A DNA stretch of 64,000 bases from Gigaspora margarita (GCA_009809945.1 WTPW01002207.1:1-64000), one strand, 5' to 3'. Shown: positions 21,680-37,802, numbered from the stretch's first letter. Program-made: numbers and translations. The notes: a model not told the origin generated them from the sequence alone.

Positions 21680-23445
21680 ATGAATTTAACCTATAACGAT
21701 GATAGTAATTTTGACATAAAAATAATTGTTGGAAGTGAACGAAGTATTAAAGAATTTAAGGCACATTCAACAATTTTACGTTCCCGTTCTCTTTATTTTC
21801 AAAGAGCTTTATCTGATCGATGGAATAATAAGGAACATGATTATTATGTTTTTAAAAAACCAAATATTACTCCATTTATTTTTGAAATTATTCTTGAGTG
21901 AGTATATAACTCTTTTATTTATGATAATTATACAACTATTACAATAGTACAATAATTATAAGCTAATGAAAATCTTTCTTTTCTAATAAATTTATAAGCT
22001 TTATTTATACGAAAAATATTATATTTCAAACAGATGGAGAAAATTCTTTATATTTATTAACAGCATCTGATGAATTTGAACTTCTTGATCTTATGGGATA
22101 TGTACAAGAACACTTAATTAAAAATCATTCTTCATGGTTATTCTTTAATCTTATAATTTCACTTAATTTTGTTTGCCAAAATAGTCACATCCAGAAATTA
22201 TATGATCTTATTCTAAATTTTACTTGTAGAAATCCTTATTCACTTTTTAAGTCTGACGACTTTCCATTATTAGATAATATCGCTCTGGAATGTCTTTTAA
22301 AAAGTGATGAACTTGAACTTGAAGAAATAGAAATTTGGGATTATTTAATTGAATGGTGTATTGCTAATTCTAAAAATAATTGGTCAGATGAAGATATTAA
22401 AAATTGGTCTGATAATCAATTCACTGCATTGAAAGAAACAATTTCTCCATTTATTCCCTTAATTCGATATTATTATATTCCTAAAAGTTATATTAATGAA
22501 CAAATTAAAAAATATCGTTTAGATTCTAATACATTTATTAAAACCAAAACTTTTCAAAGAGGATATTCCAGATTACTTTCTAACAAGAACAAAATTATAA
22601 TTTCAAGTTGGATTGATCAAAAAGGTGATGATTATTATAATAATGTTACAGATCCTTATACTTTTAAACTTTTATTACGTGGAAGTAGAGATGGTTGGGA
22701 TGTTAATACATTTCATGAATTATGTGATTCTCGTGGACCAACTATTACAATACTTAAGATTAAAGAAACCGGTGAATTAATAGGTGGATATAATCCCACA
22801 AGTTGGGCTAAATTTACCAAAATATTTGAAAATTATGATGGATATTTTAGATTTAGAGATGTACAATATTTTAGTAAAACTTCAAATAGTTTTATTTTTT
22901 CATTTACTAATTCATCTAACCCATTATTGAGTAGAATAATTACAAGAAAAAATGATAAGGCTGTTTGGAGTGATAAAAATCATGGTCCTTGCTTTGGAAC
23001 CGCAGATTTATGCATGGGATCAAAACGTTGGATTAGTATACGTTCAGATTATAAACGTAAAGTAACTAATTTAAAAAATTTTACTGTTGAAGAATATGAA
23101 ATTTTGGCTTTTGATAATTTTAATCAAGGGATAGATGTAACTCTGGAAAAGATTCAAGAGTCAATAATTTATTATGCTGTCAAAGGTTTAAACTTTAAGT
23201 TATGGGTATTTTATTGTCTAGACAGAATTTTAAACGTATTCACATATATAATCGAAATTTTCAACGATATGGTTTACTATGTAGGTGAATTCGTAACACG
23301 TGCTGTAAATACAGGTGTATTCGGTGTTATACTTGTTATATTTATATTTATTATATTTGTATTTATTGTATCTATATCAATACCTTTAGTACTTATTTTT
23401 TTATACTTACTCATGGCGTATCACCTATTACGAAAGATACCTTGA
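21680..23445 (+). CDS. BTB-BACK-TLDc domain protein with C-terminal membrane tail
   Basis: Two exons, 21680-21897 and 21999-23445, joined by a GT-AG intron of 101 bp; 554 residues. The start is the ATG at 21680. Residues about 8-104 form a BTB/POZ domain (FDIKIIVG, FKAHSTILRSRSLYFQRAL), which in this family mediates dimerisation and binding to cullin-3 ligases. About 105-245 is a BACK-like helical region (ALECLLKSDELELEE, WDYLIEWCI). About 269-446 is a TLDc domain (LLLRGSRDGWDVNTFHELCD, LIGGYNP, FIFSF, GPCFG, EEYEI). The usual fungal protein ends there. This one adds about 108 residues, with a very hydrophobic stretch at about 513-545 and a basic end (LLRKIP), suggesting a tail anchor or hairpin. 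TLDc proteins are linked to oxidative-stress protection and V-ATPase regulation; the role here is unknown. AATAAA at 23496 could serve as the poly(A) signal. Confidence 0.9.
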
Positions 23446-24600
23446 TAAACATTTTTTATAACATGCTAGATTATTATTATTTTTTTTTAATTATGAATAA
23501 ATTTTTTTTTTTCTAACAATTGATTACTTATATAAAAAATTAAAAAAAAGTTTTGATTGATATTTGTAATGCTCAACACGTTATAATTAAATTATTACAT
23601 CTTTATATATAATATTTTAGATAATATTAATATCAATATTGGTTAATTTTGTAATAAACATAAAATTTGACTACACTCGGATAAAAGAGTAATTCTAAAA
23701 AATTTTGTAAATGCATGGTTAAGATTTTTTTTTATTAATAATAAAATATTTCTGAATGCATGTAATTTCTTTATCATCGCACCAAAAGTTAATCATTAGT
23801 TGAATTTAAAGAAGTTTAAAATTAACACTGACTTGCATTTGAATAACAAAATGAATTTTTTTTTCTATTGACCCATTTTTGATTGACCCACATTAAAATG
23901 ATTCACGCCGAAATTTTAATTAATAAAATATACGTGTATATATAGTATGTTCGAGTTATATTGGAAGAGGTACATACCTTCGGAATATTGTTAGCTATTT
24001 GAAGGTACTTTATATCTATTTGAGAATCGAATTCATAAAAAAAAAAATTATTTTTTTTTGAAGTATTTAAAAAAAGAAAATTATTGATCAGTTTTCGCCA
24101 AATTTTTTTTAGAATTAAAATGCTTATATTATGCAGAAAGTTATAGCTCCCAAAAATTCACTGATTTTACATTGAGAAAGAATTTTCACTTACGTGTATA
24201 CAATGTGTACGATGTTCTGAATCAGTAATATAGCTATTTAAACAGACATGACAATTTGGCATATATGGTATTTTAAAGGTAATATTATATAGTTGACTAT
24301 ATGCATTGTAAAGTAGTTGACTCTACACACATAAAGAATTGACTTTCTCTTACCAATGAAAAAAGTTATTTGCCAAAATCAATTGCAAGAATCTTTCTAT
24401 AATAGTATATAAAACGTTATTTTTTAATTATAATAAATTTAAATAATCTTTATTAACTAAATAAATTTGGAACTAAATATACAATAAGTTTTGAGATATT
24501 TATATATAGAAATAAATATAAGAGATATGATAAATTTGAAATTGACTACATGTAAAACTAACTAATAATGAATAAAAGAAAAAGGAATTAGTTTAAGATA
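23446..24600. other. Gene-free AT-rich stretch
   Basis: 3' region of the BTB-TLDc gene followed by homopolymer-rich sequence. Nothing coding or repetitive was recognised. Confidence 0.5.
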
Positions 24601-24610
24601 TTAAAAGAAA

Positions 24611-25039
24611 TTAGCATTTACAAGAGCCTTGGGTACAGGTACAAGTACAAGTACTTCCATAGTTGCAATTACTAAATGAAGTTAGCATACAGTTCAAACT
24701 TTTCGAAAAAAAAAAATAATTATCTAACACCACAATGGTAGTTTCATTTTGCGTATTCATGAATTGTTGTTGAGTAGTGTTGGTAGTATTGTTTGTATTT
24801 TAATACGGATGCAATTTAGTTCCACATTGACAAGCAGAACCACATTTACAAATATTTCACATCCTTAAGTATAATATATTTGTATACGAATAAATTTGAT
24901 TTTTAACTTTTTTTTTTTCTTACGAGATGTTATATTTATATTAATAAAATTTTATATTAAAAATTATAATAAGTAATTTGTGAATTTTCATACTTTTATT
25001 TGATATTTGTGAAGATGACGCTTCTTTGATTTGTGCCAT
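24611..25039 (-). pseudogene. Metallothionein-like locus, apparently decayed
   Basis: On the minus strand a plausible start (ATG at 25039, MAQIKEASSSQ, GTATGA donor) is followed by a cysteine-dense block at 24800-24850 (CKCGSACQCG) and a second at 24611-24671 (NCNYGSTCTCTCTQGSCKC then stop, preceded by a TTTAG acceptor). CxC and CxxC spacing is the signature of fungal metallothioneins, which bind Cu, Zn or Cd in the cytosol. I could not connect the pieces: the likely acceptor before the first block puts a TGA in the Cys-rich frame or reads it out of frame, and the block ends in an early stop. The options are a pseudogene, unusual splicing or a sequence error. The last exon is intact and is the best-supported part. 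Confidence 0.45.
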
Positions 25040-25425
25040 TCTTATTTAATTGAAATTGAAGTCGAAATTATTTATAAATCAATTTGAAATTTTAAGTCGA
25101 ATTATTTTATTATTAATAATCAATGATTATTTCGGAGATCGTGATTACTATACAGAAATTTAAATCTCTTAATACACGCATAGTGACTATATAGTTACAG
25201 TCAAATGTAATAGCAACTATATTGTTATTATGTAGTTAATATGCAGTTACTGATATTAAGATGTTTAAGTGTCTGTAAATACTAATTATACCTGCCCCAG
25301 ATTTTCTATTTGCTATTTTCGGTGCAATCATTTAATTTAACAATCGCATAAGGTTAGGATTAGTATTTAATTAGTTGCGTGATGTTTGCTAAACGAGCTG
25401 TTAGTGAAGTGATGTGGATCCTATT

Positions 25426-25553
25426 TTATTGATATAATTCACGGCGTTCATATATCAAAGTATCAAAAAGAAGACGCCTTTCATTAGCAGTAAGGCGAAT
25501 TAAGTGATATAATTGATCCGGAGCGTAACTAGCAAAGAGATACAAAGATTGCG
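25426..25553 (-). other. Possible terminal exon fragment of an unknown gene
   Basis: An open stretch reading SLYLFASYAPDQLYHLIRL and ending RRELYQ then stop has a balanced, protein-like composition unlike the AT-driven chance frames nearby. No upstream exon or start was found. It may be a gene remnant; function unknown. Confidence 0.25.
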
Positions 25554-25559
25554 TTTAGA

Positions 25560-26240
25560 TGCATTTCAATCAATATGGTTACTTTTGCACAGACATTATG
25601 AAGATCACGTTAAAATAAATTTTTTGTCTGTCCGTACGCGTTCAAATTTGTCATTAACAAAAACATGCACATTCACTCGTTTGCCGTAAAAGGTTGGGCT
25701 GCTCTGAAATTGATATACTAATGACCAACTCATAAAAATATTATAATATCTCTATCTAGCCTAACCCTCTAACAATGGAAGGCTACGATCGAGGTTTGAT
25801 CTGAGTAATTAGAGATCTATATACCACGAGACTCTAATTCAGATCACGGGATTAGACTATCAATTTTCTATACGAATTTACGAGAAATTAATAGAGTGAA
25901 GCAATGTTGAATTCTAAAGAAGTTATTCTTTAATGAAAGCAAATTGCATTCCTTTAGTTACATGTCATTACATATAGAACTAATTTATAAAATTTTTAAT
26001 TTTTAAAAATTTATATAATTTTCGAAATTCATTAAAATTAAAAAAATTTATAAAATTTACAAAATTTTGTAAATTCATGTCAATCGCTTTGGCCGCAGTT
26101 CTGGGAGGCAAATTCGCCTTACACGTTGTGCAATAACAATGATCGTTTTATGGTGCATTTTTCTAGTTGGTAGATCGCACTCTGCTTTAACAAAATCAAA
26201 ACACAGATAAGAAATAAATAGAATTAAATAGACTCAGGCA
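25560..26240. other. Gene-free stretch downstream of the Sel1 kinase
   Basis: Contains a short A/T run repeated around 26000-26070 (AAAATTTATAAAATTT-like). No gene was recognised. Confidence 0.45.
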
Positions 26241-26251
26241 TGGCAGACCAA

Positions 26252-28905
26252 TTATTTAAGATACTCAATAAATTTGCTACTAGAAATTGAAGTTCCACCA
26301 ATATTAACATTAGGCGTATTATCCTCTATCACATTTTCATCATTACATCTTAAGAATTCAGATAGAATATCTGGATTATCTCTCCACTCTCTAATAGTTT
26401 TTTGAATTTCTAATGCAGATGGTCGCTTTTTTGGATCTTTATCCCAACATCTCGTTAAGAAATTTGCATAATATGTTGCTATACTCTTTGGAATTTCTGG
26501 CCTTAATCCATCACAAATGTTTAAAGCTAATAAACCATCATGTACATATTCAGAAAATACAATTTTTCCCGTAGAAATTTCCCACATAACCATTCCAAAA
26601 GAATAGATATCTGATGCTTCAGTAAATAAATTTCCTCGTAAAACTTCAGGTGCAATATATGGTAAAACTCCATAAATTCCTTCAGATTCTTCTGATTTTA
26701 ATGTTTTATTTACTGATTTTGTAAACCCTAAATCACCGATATAGGCACTCGATATATTATCTTGAAATATATTACCACTATGTAAATCGCAATGAATAAG
26801 ATTATGAAAATGAATCAATTGAAGATCAGATGCAATACAAAATAACAAATCTAATTTTTTATCCCATCCTAATTTTACAACGGCACCAAGATTTTTACGT
26901 AAAGATCCTTCTTTCGCATATCGCATAACTAAAATATAATCATCAGTATCCTCATCTCTTGACATTCCATAACATTGGAGAAATGTTGGGTTTTTAGATC
27001 CAATATCAGAATATGCATTTAACTTGTAAATTACAAAAAATATTTATTAATAAAAGGTATAGATTAAATTTAATAAGCGTTAAATATCAATTGTTTTACC
27101 TCTTTCAATAGTTCCTTATAGCAATTGTTTGGACAATGAATATGAAACAATTTAAGCGCGACAATTTCCATTAAAGTACCATCATTATTTGGGATTGAAT
27201 GTGTCCAAGTACCAGAATACACGGTTGCAAATCCACCCTTCCCTATTTTTTGCATATATTGTAATTCACTATATGGAATCCACAATAAGTTACCCTTGAA
27301 TAATAATTCATTTAGAACACCATCAAGATTTTTATCATTAATGCTTCTTTGATAATTATTACTTCTCGTTTTTTGTAACCATTCAATAGCTTTTTTCTGA
27401 TCAGGTGATGTTCCAATACCATTTCGATAACATAACCCAACTTCATATTGTGCAGCAGAATTACCATCTTTAGCAGATTTCAAATACCATTCAAATGCTT
27501 TTTCTTCCTTGTTAATATCTGTACTCTCTGTATAAAGACGACCAAGATTATATTGCGCCATGGAATCATTAGCTTCAGCCGATTTTAAATAACATTTAAG
27601 TGCCATCTTTTCATCTTTAATAGTTCCTATGCCATAATGATAGCACAATCCAAGACTACGTTGACTATCAGCGTTTCCATTTTTAACAGATTTCAAATAC
27701 CATTCAAATGCTTTATTTTCATTTTTAGCAGTTCCTATGCCATATCTATAACAATATCCAAGATTACGTTGTCCATCAGAGTTGCCACCTTCAGCAGATT
27801 TCAAATACCACACAAATGCCTTATTTTCATCTTTAGCAGTTCCTATCCCATTTTTATAGCAAAATCCAAGATTATTTTGTCCATCAGTGTTGCCGCCTTC
27901 AGCAGATTTCAAGTACCATTCAAATGCCTTATTTTCATCTTTAGCAGTTCCTATACCTTCGGAATAGCAAAGTCCAAGATTATATTGTCCATCAGAGTTG
28001 CCACCTTCGGTAGATTTCAAAAACCACTCAAATGCCTTTTTATCATCCTTTACAATTCCTATTCCATTTTGATAACACCATCCGAGATTATTTTGTCCAT
28101 CATTATTGCCACCTTCAGCAGATTTAAAATACCATTCAAATGCCTTTTTTTCATCTTTAGCAGTTCCTATGCCATCACTATAGCACAATCCAAGTTTACA
28201 TTGTCCACCTGAATTGCCACTTTCAGCAGATCTAAAACACCACTCAAATGCCTTATTTTCATCTTTAGCAGTTCCTATTCCATTTCGATAACACAATCCG
28301 AGATTACCTTGCCCATCAGTGTTGCCGCCTTCAGCAGATTTCAAATACCACTCAAATGCCTTATTTTCATCTTTAGCGGTTCCTATATTTTTTTGATAGT
28401 AAATTCCGAGATTATTTTGTCCATTAGTGTTACCGCTTTCAGCAGATTTCAAATACCACACAAATGCCTTATTTTCATCTTTAGTAGTTCCTATACCGTT
28501 TTTATAGCAAAATCCAAGATTATTTTGCCCTTGGGAATTGCCACCTTCAGCCGATTTCAAATACCACCCAAATGCCTTTTTTTCATCTTTAGCAGTCCCT
28601 ATCCCATTTCTATAGCAAAATCCAAGACTATATTGTCCATCAGTGTTGCCACCTTCGGCAGATTTCAAATACCACTCAAATGCTTTATTTTCATCTTTAG
28701 CAGTTCCTATTCCATTTTGATAACACAGTCCGAGATTATTTTGTCCATTAGTGTTACCACTTTCAGCAGATTTTGCATAACAATCAAATGCTTTCTTTTC
28801 ATCTTTAGCAGCTCCTATGCCATATTGATAAGAACATCCAAGATGGTACTGTAAATTCCTTTCAATAGATTCTAAATCTAATTCAGATTCATTATTTTCA
28901 TTCAT
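26252..28905 (-). CDS. Protein kinase with 14 N-terminal Sel1-like repeats
   Basis: Two exons, complement 27100-28905 and 26252-27022, with a 77-bp GT-AG intron; 858 residues. The start is the first in-frame ATG; an upstream TTG frame extends to 28926 but has no ATG. Residues about 18-520 hold 14 tandem Sel1-like repeats of 36 residues (consensus GLCYxNGIGTAKDExKAFEW then YLKSAEGGN), a helical scaffold used to assemble signalling complexes. The kinase domain follows: GKGGFATVY (from 555), ALK lysine (about 585), HCD in place of HRD (679-681), DLG (699-701) and APE (726-728). The catalytic Asp and Lys are present, so activity is plausible. Sel1-kinase fusions are abundant in Rhizophagus-type genomes. 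The near-identical inner repeats suggest recent unit duplication or conversion. Substrate unknown. Confidence 0.92.
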
Positions 28906-28929
28906 GGTATCAGAATATGTATTCAAATA

Positions 28930-30078
28930 GCATTCTCGTATTATTAAAATTCCGAAAAGCTTTTTAACGACAAATTAGTATTACACATACACATTTGATG
29001 ATCTTTACTTAATTTAATAAAAAAAAGTTTAGACAAAACGAAAATAATTATCTCATTAAATAAAATTATTGTCCAATAACGATAACGGGCCATAACCTCT
29101 AGTTACAGTATCGGTCAAATGAGTTAACGTTTCCGAATTTTATAACAGTATAGTTTTTTTTTACTTAAAATACATATATGAGGTTGAGTTAATAGTAACC
29201 AAGCAATTATTTTTTTAATAAGTTTTTTTAAAACTTTAAACAAGCATTAAATTTGGTTAAGTTTCTGTTAAGTTATTCTTGTTTAAAATCATGAGAAACT
29301 TTTATTATAAAGCATTTGCTTGATTTCTATTGACTCATTCCCATTTAATATAGTACTCTTTGGAATTTAATGATTTTTTAATAAAAGCTTTCAAGACATA
29401 GATGTAAAACTTAAATATATTGATAAATAAAATAAGAGTAGTGAAGTAATATTATCACTATTAGTAAAATTTGGCGAGATTAGTGAAATTAATTTCACCA
29501 GCATCTCTACATAAACATTTACAAATTTACTATTATAATGTATAAAAATTAATAAAATAGCTTCGTTTTTATTGTCCGATAGTCCCAACTAGTTGAATTT
29601 GATTAATTGATAGTCTCCAAGTAGTATAGTCTGTCCCGGAACTTTGTCTCGCCAAATCTAACACGTCTCTTTCGTATCCGAACATTGTTCGGTATTATTT
29701 CGTGATAATAAAAGTAAACATGACTTTTATAATTATAAAAGCATACGATTATTTAATGAATTATTGCAAAGCTTTATTAAGATAGAAATTACACTTCAAA
29801 GTTTTTACGACACAATTTAACTAATATTTTCGAATTGACCAATTTTTTTTTTACCTAATTGTTAGATTCAAAACTTCAAATTTTTTTTTGTCGAACAAAA
29901 GAGGAATAAACACCGACGTAAAGAAACAAATATAATTTGATATAAGGGGTCATATTAAAAAAAAACGACTAATCCTATACAAAAACATATGATAGTTTAC
30001 AAGTTTATAATATAACAAATTTAACACAAACATATCTTCTTACAACTACTTTTTTATAATCCTCCTTAAAAGATAAGA
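28930..30078. other. Gene-free stretch between Sel1 kinase and CYP51
   Basis: AT-rich. At about 29440-29510 lies GGCGAGATTAGTGAAATT followed by AATTTCACCAGCATCT, which resembles the end of the small element at 50342-50451. No exon was recognised. Confidence 0.45.
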
Positions 30079-32775
<2,697 letters not shown>

Positions 32776-33990
32776 GACTGAATTAACTATGCACCCTCGA
32801 TATGAATTTTTTTTTATTTTTATAATGTCACATTTTTGGTAACACTACATATGCATCACGATCTTGCGCACATTCGTAACACCATCACGTTTTTTAATGC
32901 ATTTCATTACTAAATAAAATGTAATGCGTACAACCTCACTGGTTACAAGATCTCTGGATCACGAAAAAACTTCTAAATTAAGACCCAATCTTATGATAAT
33001 TACAGAATTCGTATTAACATTAAAGAGTTATGTTCGTAGTATTCCACAAACGGATCATTTAAAATCAATCTAAACCAACCAAACAAATCAAATCCAATGT
33101 AACTCAAATTTCCGAAAGCCATTTTCCGAAAGGTTGTAATACCGACAAAGTTGGCTAGCATTAGCTATAATGCCGGCCGATTATGTTCTTTCGGGAAAAT
33201 GGCTTTCGGAAAGTCGTACAGTAACCTTTAAAATGTGGCAATAAACAATTGGTGGCGACCCTCTCATTTTACATTATGATTGCCTTCTGAGTAGCGTTAA
33301 ATTCCATGTGCGACGTAGTGTATTATGTGTTCGAAGACTACAGGACTACGAGTAATTGGTTTGCTTGTGACGATATTAAAATTCAGCAAACTCTCAGGAG
33401 TAAGTATTTGGAAATTAGGATTGAACTAATGATACGGGCCGATGGCAAAATCATGGGTCGGGTCAATTCTAAATACTCGGGCCATCGACCGACGTATCTA
33501 TATCAAGTAGAATACCATTAGATCATTCCTTGTCAAATTTTTAGTGATACTAATTATTCGTTTTTTCTTTGAAAAATTATAGCACGCTAGTACTTTATAT
33601 CGATTAATTGTCTATGCAACAGTACATACCAGACCATTTCTGTTCCTTACATTCATTACTTGCCAATTTATCATCTAAATTAGCTAATTAATGAATACCT
33701 ACATTGTTATAAACTACTATTTGATTTTAGTCAATTTTTTGACCTGAAATATGCTTTATAAGAGAATGATTCTAACGCTTCTTTAATCGACAGGCCCAGC
33801 TGGAGCTGGGGGCATTGTATCAGGACATGCCCTTTGACCAAAAGACATGCCCTATCATGTGATTTTATCTTATAACTTGAAAGGCATATTATGATTAGAC
33901 AATTAAGTATACCAGAGTCATAATAAAAACATAACACAACTATAGCCCAACCTTAATTGTGTCTATCTAGTTTTTCTAAGCAAATTTTAC
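32776..33990. other. CYP51 upstream region and gene-free stretch
   Basis: No exon was recognised. It holds the short inverted repeat 33108-33223 and some GC-richer patches (about 33430-33500 and 33790-33850) of unknown origin. Confidence 0.45.
33108..33223. repeat. Short inverted-repeat element, about 115 bp
   Basis: TTTCCGAAAGCCATTTTCCG on the left pairs with GGGAAAATGGCTTTCGGAAA on the right, spaced by about 65 bp. It lies 330-450 bp upstream of the CYP51 start. Likely a MITE; no target duplication seen. Confidence 0.7.
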
Positions 33991-34064
33991 TAGAGTTTTA
34001 TTTTTTTATCATAAATATTTATAATTTATAAAATAAAACATTGCAGCAGCAAATTTATTTTTTA

Positions 34065-34236
34065 CTAACTATGAAATGTATCATTTACTATTGTTTTTGG
34101 AGATTTCTTATTGTAAAATCATATAGATAACAACTAACCCATCTTCCTGCAAAAAAGATGTGTTGACATTATCTATATGATTTACAATAAAAAATATTCA
34201 AAAACAAATAGTAAACAATGCACTTCATAGTTAGTC
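34065..34236. repeat. Inverted repeat, about 170 bp
   Basis: TTTTACTAACTATGAAATG, TTTACTATTGTTTTTG and ATCATATAGATAA on the left pair with TTATCTATATGAT, CAAAAACAAATAGTAAA and CACTTCATAGTTAGT on the right. A foldback element; non-coding. Confidence 0.75.
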
Positions 34237-35569
34237 AAAATACTTTAATTTTATAAATACACTGCAAAAAGAATTAAGAGATTAAAAATTAAAAGGCAAA
34301 TTTTATGTCGATGTTTATAGTTAATTCAAAATTATAAAGCTAAATCTATATAAACAGGACAGTATTTCTTAATAAATAGCAGACTAAAGCAAATCATTTT
34401 TCTAAAAGTTCAAAAAACATAGTGAGAATAAAGTTTAGTATATTAATTTATTGGTCAATCGATCTATATGAATTAGCCAATCATAATCTTCATAGGGGGC
34501 ATGCCTCAAAAATTTCCCGTGCCTCCAATCCTAGGCCCGGGTCGACCCGCCCATCGACCCGGCCGTTGGCTGAGATCAGCCCATATCAGCATGCCCTGTA
34601 AAAATTTACGTTTTACGTGCTAGTTTATATATATATATATATTTAAGAATGACAATATATTGATTAGTTATTTTTAATAAATACTTTTACAGAATTTCTT
34701 CCTGAAAAAAGGTTTTTTTTTTCAGATATCATTATTATTATCATCTTAATCGAAGCTTCAAATTCGATCAATCATTAATATTTAGACATCTATCTAATTT
34801 GATTTTTAATATTGCTACTAAACCTTTTAAAGTTTAACCAAAATATTACAAAAGGAATGGATATATATATTTATACCATAAATATACAAATATATATTTA
34901 CATTATTTATATAAGAAAAAATGGGTTGTGATCAAATGCAATCATTTACACCTCACAAATATATGATCTATATATATTTTGGTTAATGTAGCAGTCTTGG
35001 TTATAGAAAACTTTTAAGTGTACATTTGATGTATTTTGCGTTAAGAAATTATAAGAATTAAAAATAAAATTGAATCAAACTTAAGGCTTTTATTTATAAA
35101 ATAACATCCACACATTATATTATTTGAGAAAGTATGTATGACGATGAGCTACTTCTGGACTTTAGTCAAAAAATACTTCAGATATCTCTAAATGCATTCC
35201 ACTTCGTAACGACAAGGCTTGTAATAACATTTATTTCATTATAAAAACCTTGCGAATAATGTTTATCTATTTGTTTAATCTCTTCTTCGCATTTTTTTAG
35301 TAAATTTTTTTTATCAATTTTGTCCTTTTTTTAAGCGAATAGCATAAGTGCAAAGAACCGATGGCGCTTATTCGATGCTCATTTTCCTGGCAGCCAAGGA
35401 TTGTTCGATTTAGGTAGTGCTTATTTAGAACTAATATTGTAGGAATAAGGTGTCAGGGAATTCATTGTCAAAAAAATATATAAACCTGTAAGAGTGCCAC
35501 CGAAAGTATTCTGAACTTTTAGTTTTTAATTATTGATATGTCATTGTTAAGACTTTTGTGTGACTGAGT
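34237..35569. other. Gene-free AT-rich stretch
   Basis: Contains a GC-rich island near 34520-34590 and a TA microsatellite near 34628. No gene was recognised. Confidence 0.45.
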
Positions 35570-36250
35570 ATGGTATGCTATAAACTTAAAAGGCCCAAAA
35601 TAACTTTCCTTGTCGACACTCATATAATAATTTGTTATATGACTTTGTTAATTCCTATCATTGATTAATAAATTGGTCTAGTAAATAGTTACTACGTCAG
35701 ATAATATACAGTCAAACAATTTTTATCATAAGAACTATTGTATTCTTATAAGATGTCTATATACGCAGCTAATACTATTTCAGAAGTTAAATTAATTTTT
35801 AGGTAATGTAACCTTAATTCTATTAGTTCTATTGAGGCTTAAATTTTTATACTAAGAAAAAAACGAAATGAATCTATCCTGACAAAACATTATTGGATAA
35901 TATTCTAAATTTCGGTGGCACTATTGCTATTAACCTATTTAAATACATGGCATAATGTGTTATAATCAGTGTTGGCATTGTTAGTATTTGTTTAGGGTGT
36001 TCCACGAATTAATTAATCGAAACTATGTCGGCATTTTATTTTAACTGAGAACTTGTCGTAAGAACTTCTCTACCAAGCTACGTTCGATTTTTTTACAAAA
36101 ACTTTAGTAACTTCTTAACTTGTATGTTCAAGATATAAAAGTTTCATTTTATAATGAAATTTAAATATTATTTGAAATGAATGCTCAAAACATATATATT
36201 AATGAAAAATATTAAAACATAACTTTATTCTTCAATATTTATTGCTAATT

Positions 36251-36267
<17 letters not shown>

Positions 36268-36311
<44 letters not shown>
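36268..36311. repeat. Poly(A) then (TA)n microsatellite
   Basis: A run of A followed by about 14 TA units. A short (ACGT)n run follows at 36424-36440. Confidence 0.95.
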
Positions 36312-36314
<3 letters not shown>

Positions 36315-37802
36315 GAGTCATTTTTTAATTATTTTAATAATAAAATATTAAACCGAAAGTAACTACTGTATAACTATGGTAATTATTCGTGTAACATAAA
36401 AATTTGATCATATAATGTACGCACGCACGTACGTACGTACCTCACATAGTTTTGATTAATTGGTCCGTGGGACATCCTAGTATTTTGTTGCACCATTGTC
36501 GGTACACCATTAGCAAAATTGTCATTGTTCCATTGCTCTATTGAGAATTCTTAAACTCTACTAATTTGCATAATTTGCACAAATATATATTTAGTAAAAT
36601 ATATATAATAAATAGTTTTTTACAAGGAAAAGTGTATAACAGCTTTGTTCCGTAAATAATGCACCAGTTTGCAATACTGGTTTCAGCCATACAAATATAA
36701 TTAATACCAGAGATATCAGATATACCTAGCAACGTTTCACGCATAATATGACTCGTATGAATATAGTATTTTATGTTGATCAATTGACCAATTGAAAATC
36801 ATGGCGATATTATTTCTTTCCGAGTAATGAATTACTAGGTAATGTTAGAAATGTGGATTGAATTCGAATTACTAAGTGGTCTATATGTAGGCATGTTATA
36901 TTTATCAATTTTTTTCTCAAAATTTTGTGAAGTCACATTCAGCTATAATGTTTTAAAGATTTTAGCCAACCGCATTTCGATAAATTATGGAATTAGTCTT
37001 TTTTTTTCCATCAAAAAAACTTTTTTTAAATATCCTAAAATTTATTTAAAATAGTCGAAGATGGCATTTTATAATGACTATTGTTAAACATTATAATGGT
37101 TCTTTGTGATAATACCGGATAAACTATTTTCAGCTAATTAAAAATTAGGTATTGACCTATTAATTTAGGTTTTGAGAAAACCTTAAATCAAATGATATGT
37201 TCAGAATACATATAATTCAAGAACCTATGAAATTGCGAGAAAGCAAATTCTATTTAAATCACCAAAAATAGAAAGTTGTATTGAAGTTGCGAGCAAAATT
37301 TTTAAAAATTAATCCGAGAATTTGTTTTCGAACAAATAAACTATTACTAATTAAATTTATCGACCACGTTTTAACTTGTTGCGTTTACAAACAAAGAGAT
37401 ACATTATAGTCTTTGTAGTACTTTGACTGTCAATTAAAAAACAACAAAGTTTCAAACACAGACTTTTTTTTTTATTCAAAAATTCGATTCAAGAATTCTA
37501 GAATCATACAAATTTGAAACTACATTAAATTATTAATAATGCGTTAGACAAATCTTTTCATATAATATATGATGGGTGTACCTTCTAGAACGGTAGATTA
37601 CAGTGTAACACATTCCATTTCTTGTGTGCATTTTAGTTACAAAGTTTTTCAATATTGTGCGCAAATTCTAATTTTAGAACAATTATTGATTTTTTTTTTA
37701 TTTTGTTTTCTTTGAATCGATTATTTTATTTGTAAGCATATAATTTATTTGTCGGGATTTATTTATTTTTTTTTTTTAAAAAAATGGATATATATATTTG
37801 CG

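Noticed and set aside
27637-28854. Two long plus-strand open frames (191 and 181 codons)
   Set aside because: They are antisense shadows of the 14 Sel1 repeats; the periodic protein and lack of any domain come from the repeat unit, and the minus strand has the real kinase gene.
33306-33521. 71-codon plus-strand frame
   Set aside because: No splice partners, no recognisable motif, and no conservation evidence.
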